From Clostridia bacterium (GTDB lineage: Bacteria > Bacillota > Sulfobacillia > SLMV01), in NCBI GenBank assembly GCA_007133365.1, contig SLMV01000072.1, positions 1 through 15,868 of the forward strand: a stretch of 15,868 bases of DNA. Direction: 5' to 3'. A program made the translations under genes and the position numbers. Shown in pieces: positions 13,766 through 15,868 of the stretch. Each line of letters opens with the position of its first letter. Position 1 is the first letter of the stretch. The notes under the pieces were generated by a model that saw only the letters and a list, made by a program, of their open reading frames with translations, ran no database searches and was not told the DNA's origin.

Positions 13766-14497
13766 ATGAACTTGATCATCGGGCATTTGTATCCCGATTT
13801 GTTGAATTTATATGGCGATCGGGGCAATGTCATTGCGCTAGAAAAGCGGTGTCACTGGCGTGGCATCGATGTCACCGTCCGACCGCTGTTGATTGATGAT
13901 GATTGGTCCTTTACGGATTGCGATATTCTTTTTTTGGGGGGCGGACAAGACCGTGAACAAGAAATCGTCTGGCGCGATCTAATGCATCAGAAGGCCGCTT
14001 TTCGCGAGGCCGCCGAGGAGGGCGTGGTTGTCCTCGCCGTCTGCGGGGGCTATCAGCTTTTGGGCCACTACTATCGGACTCCGGACGGGAAAGACATCGA
14101 GGGTCTGGGAATCCTTGACCTTCATACCGTGGCGGGCAAGGAGCGCTTGATCGGCAATGCGGTGATCACTTCGCCGTTTTTCGATGAACCGAATACTTTG
14201 GTGGGATTCGAAAATCACGGCGGCAAGACCTATCTGGGCTCGGCGGTTCGGCCTTTGGGTCAGGTGATGGTGGGCCAGGGGAATAACGGGGAGGATGCAA
14301 CCGAGGGGGCGGTCGTTAAAAACGTCTTCGGTACGTATTTGCATGGATCTTTGTTACCCAAAAATCCCCATCTTACCGACTTACTTCTCAGCCGGGCACT
14401 GAAGCGAAAAGACCCAACCTATCCGCTTGCCCCACTAGAGGATACGCTGGAATGGCAGGCGCATGAGGCTGCGCTTCGCATCGCGGGGACCTCATAA
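13766..14497 (+). CDS. gatD: Lipid II isoglutaminyl synthase, glutamine amidotransferase subunit GatD
   Basis: A 243-residue class I glutamine amidotransferase of the CobB/CobQ-like type. It hydrolyses glutamine and delivers ammonia to MurT. The nucleophile is C93 in LAVCGGYQLLG, the histidine is H193 in GTYLHGSLLPKNP, and the oxyanion side is FLGGGQDREQ (56-65). No separate synthase domain is present, as expected. The start ATG 13766 sits 5 nt after GAGG. An open frame extends back to ATG 13673 inside murT, but the extra 31 residues do not belong to the family. A 13-bp palindrome ATGAGGTCCTCAT (13755-13767) overlaps the ribosome binding site and start, which could couple translation to murT. 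It ends 13 nt from the convergent transporter gene. Confidence 0.95.
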   Translation: MNLIIGHLYPDLLNLYGDRGNVIALEKRCHWRGIDVTVRPLLIDDDWSFTDCDILFLGGGQDREQEIVWRDLMHQKAAFREAAEEGVVVLAVCGGYQLLGHYYRTPDGKDIEGLGILDLHTVAGKERLIGNAVITSPFFDEPNTLVGFENHGGKTYLGSAVRPLGQVMVGQGNNGEDATEGAVVKNVFGTYLHGSLLPKNPHLTDLLLSRALKRKDPTYPLAPLEDTLEWQAHEAALRIAGTS

Positions 14498-14510
14498 TGC
14501 GGCTGCTCGG

Positions 14511-15868
14511 TCAATAAAGGCCGAGGATGCCCCAGTAGATGATTTGGATGGTGATCACGAGCGCGGTGATGAGGGTGATCGCGGGGAAGAACCGTAAAGT
14601 CTCTTTCGGACCGAAACGGCCGACGCTGCCGGCTCCCACCAGAATCATCAAATTGTGAAAGGGAAGGCCGACGCCCATGATGGACGTGGTGTAGACGATC
14701 AAGGCCGGTGCGATGGGGGCAATGCCGGCGGAAGCGCCTAGCGCCACCATCGGGGGGCCCAAGATAGAAAGGGTCACCAGCACGCTTCCCAGCATAAGGT
14801 GCACCCCATAGGCGATGACCGCCATCAACCCGAGAATAAAAATTGGTGATGCGGGAAGCGCATCGGGAATGAAGACCTGAGCCAGCCAGTCCGCAAGGCC
14901 CGTCGCCTCGCTCACCGCCCCGATCGCGAGCGCACCGGTGGCAAATAGCAAGGCCGACCAATCAATGCCTTCCGAGATATCCCGGTTACCCAGCACTTCA
15001 CCGATCCAGGGCAGCGCGAGGCCGAAGGCGGCACCGAGCGCAACCCACCCGGGATGGATGCCATGCAAAAAATCAGTCATCCATAAGATTAAGGCCAGCC
15101 CCGTCCAAACCAAGGTTTTGAGTTCGGGAATGCTCAATTTGCCCAATGCGTCGAGCTCGGTTTGGAGATGATCGACATCGAGTTCAAGGGTCTCGCGATT
15201 ACGAAAGACCACTAAATGGGCGAACAACATGAGGCCGCTTGCAAAGAGACCGGGCAAAAACATGAGCTCAAACCAGCCCATCCATGTGACTCCGCCCCCG
15301 AGCGAGGCCGTCACGGTGTTTAAGACGGCTTCGCTGGTCAAAAACAACATGGAAGCCGGAATCGAGGCGGCAAAAACGGCGAATCCCAAGTGGGCCCCGG
15401 TGGTGGGACTTAAATCGGAGCGTCTAATGACCTCCCGAACGAGTGCCATAAGGATGAATGCCCGTGGGAAGGGCAAGGGGACGATGAGGGCCAAGAGGAG
15501 GTTGAGGGCATAGATGCTGATGATGAGCTGCGAATAGGAACGTGCGCGGTGGATCATCAGTTGCAGCGCTAAACGGCGGGCCAACCCGGATTCACTGACC
15601 GCCTGGGCAATCAAAAAGGCCCCGATCATCAGCCAGGCTAGGGGGCTCGCCCAATAGCCGAAAAGGTCTTCGGGTGTGCCAATGCCGGTGAGGATGAAGT
15701 ATAGGATGAGCCCTAGGGCGGTGAAGGCGGGTGGAACAATGGAAAGAGCCCACCAAACCACGGCGATGACGATCCCGACCAACGCCAGTTGTGCCTGTAA
15801 GGTGAGGGGCGTTGGGAGGGTGATCCAGTATGCGGTGATGGCCAAAATGATTGAGACGAAGACTCCGA
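14511..15868 (-). CDS. DASS/SLC13-type anion (probably dicarboxylate) transporter, start outside the window
   Basis: An integral membrane protein of at least 450 residues with about a dozen hydrophobic segments. SPLAWLMIGAFLIAQAVSES followed by GLARRLALQLM is characteristic of the divalent anion:Na+ symporter family (CitT, SdcS, INDY relatives). The two repeat halves carry hairpin loops at FAASIPASMLFLTSE and TTSIMGVGLPFHNLMI, where the classical SNT motifs of Na+/succinate carriers are absent, so the exact ion coupling is unclear. The first available start codon is a TTG at 15845, but the frame stays open and hydrophobic to the window edge (GVFVSIIL precedes it), so the true start is probably outside. 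It converges on gatD. Given the neighbouring fumarate, malate and succinate genes, dicarboxylate uptake is likely. Sulfate, citrate or tricarboxylate are alternatives. Confidence 0.82.
   Translation of the reverse strand, partial: GVFVSIILAITAYWITLPTPLTLQAQLALVGIVIAVVWWALSIVPPAFTALGLILYFILTGIGTPEDLFGYWASPLAWLMIGAFLIAQAVSESGLARRLALQLMIHRARSYSQLIISIYALNLLLALIVPLPFPRAFILMALVREVIRRSDLSPTTGAHLGFAVFAASIPASMLFLTSEAVLNTVTASLGGGVTWMGWFELMFLPGLFASGLMLFAHLVVFRNRETLELDVDHLQTELDALGKLSIPELKTLVWTGLALILWMTDFLHGIHPGWVALGAAFGLALPWIGEVLGNRDISEGIDWSALLFATGALAIGAVSEATGLADWLAQVFIPDALPASPIFILGLMAVIAYGVHLMLGSVLVTLSILGPPMVALGASAGIAPIAPALIVYTTSIMGVGLPFHNLMILVGAGSVGRFGPKETLRFFPAITLITALVITIQIIYWGILGLY

Noticed and set aside
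14506..14525. Small hairpin CTCGG-N10-CCGAG between convergent gatD and transporter genes
   Set aside because: The stem is only 5 bp and no T-tract follows on either strand, so it does not qualify as an intrinsic terminator.
14419..14961. 180-codon minus-strand frame at the gatD-transporter junction
   Set aside because: It overlaps the real transporter gene in another frame on the same strand and spans the gatD end; the translation is Arg/Gly/His-rich with no domain.

Overview
The window looks like a chromosomal stretch of a GC-moderate (roughly 57% by eye) Gram-positive bacterium, most likely a deep-branching Firmicute of the Sulfobacillus/Alicyclobacillus kind. The reasons are the MurT-GatD pair (lipid II amidation, known from Firmicutes, Actinobacteria and some neighbours), frequent GTG and TTG starts, strong AGGAGG-type ribosome binding sites and a classical sigma-70/sigma-A promoter. 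The genus assignment is inference only. I see no mobile elements, CRISPR arrays, rRNA or phage genes.

Region 1 (1-997, minus strand): three genes of a biotin-dependent, probably Na+-pumping decarboxylase: a membrane gamma-type subunit, a free biotin carrier with an unusual ALKL biotinylation site, and the first 35 codons of the oxaloacetate/pyruvate carboxyltransferase subunit, cut by the left edge. Region 2 (998-1198) is an AT-richer divergent intergenic region with an inverted repeat and three copies of a TCAAAAC heptamer.

Region 3 (1199-12113, plus strand) is a tight run of eleven genes, most of them overlapping or less than 40 nt apart: YtcJ-type amidohydrolase, two-subunit class I fumarase (alpha, beta), malic enzyme, ADP-forming succinate-CoA ligase (beta, alpha), membrane-anchored metallophosphatase, class III (CaiB/BaiF) CoA-transferase, threonine synthase-like PLP enzyme, nitroreductase and a Nudix hydrolase. 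The core is C4-dicarboxylate chemistry. Fumarate is hydrated to malate, malate is decarboxylated to pyruvate, and succinate or a similar acid is activated to its CoA ester by ligase or CoA transfer. The divergent decarboxylase would dispose of oxaloacetate while storing energy as a Na+ gradient.

Region 4 (12090-12339): a minus-strand tRNA-Pro(CGG) with a near-consensus promoter and an intrinsic terminator whose loop contains the stop codon of the Nudix gene. Region 5 (12340-14497, plus): murT-gatD, the lipid II isoglutaminyl synthase. Region 6 (14511-15868, minus): a DASS/SLC13-type anion or dicarboxylate transporter convergent with gatD and open at the right edge. Its presence fits uptake of C4 acids but does not prove it.

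Nothing here is clearly a new defence or mobile system. The points most worth a second look are the double Met-to-Leu change around the biotinyl lysine, a duplicated C-terminal repeat in the gamma-type subunit, the altered NTFG loop in the CoA-ligase alpha subunit, and the overall linkage of fumarase, malic enzyme, CoA ligase, CoA-transferase and a biotin decarboxylase.
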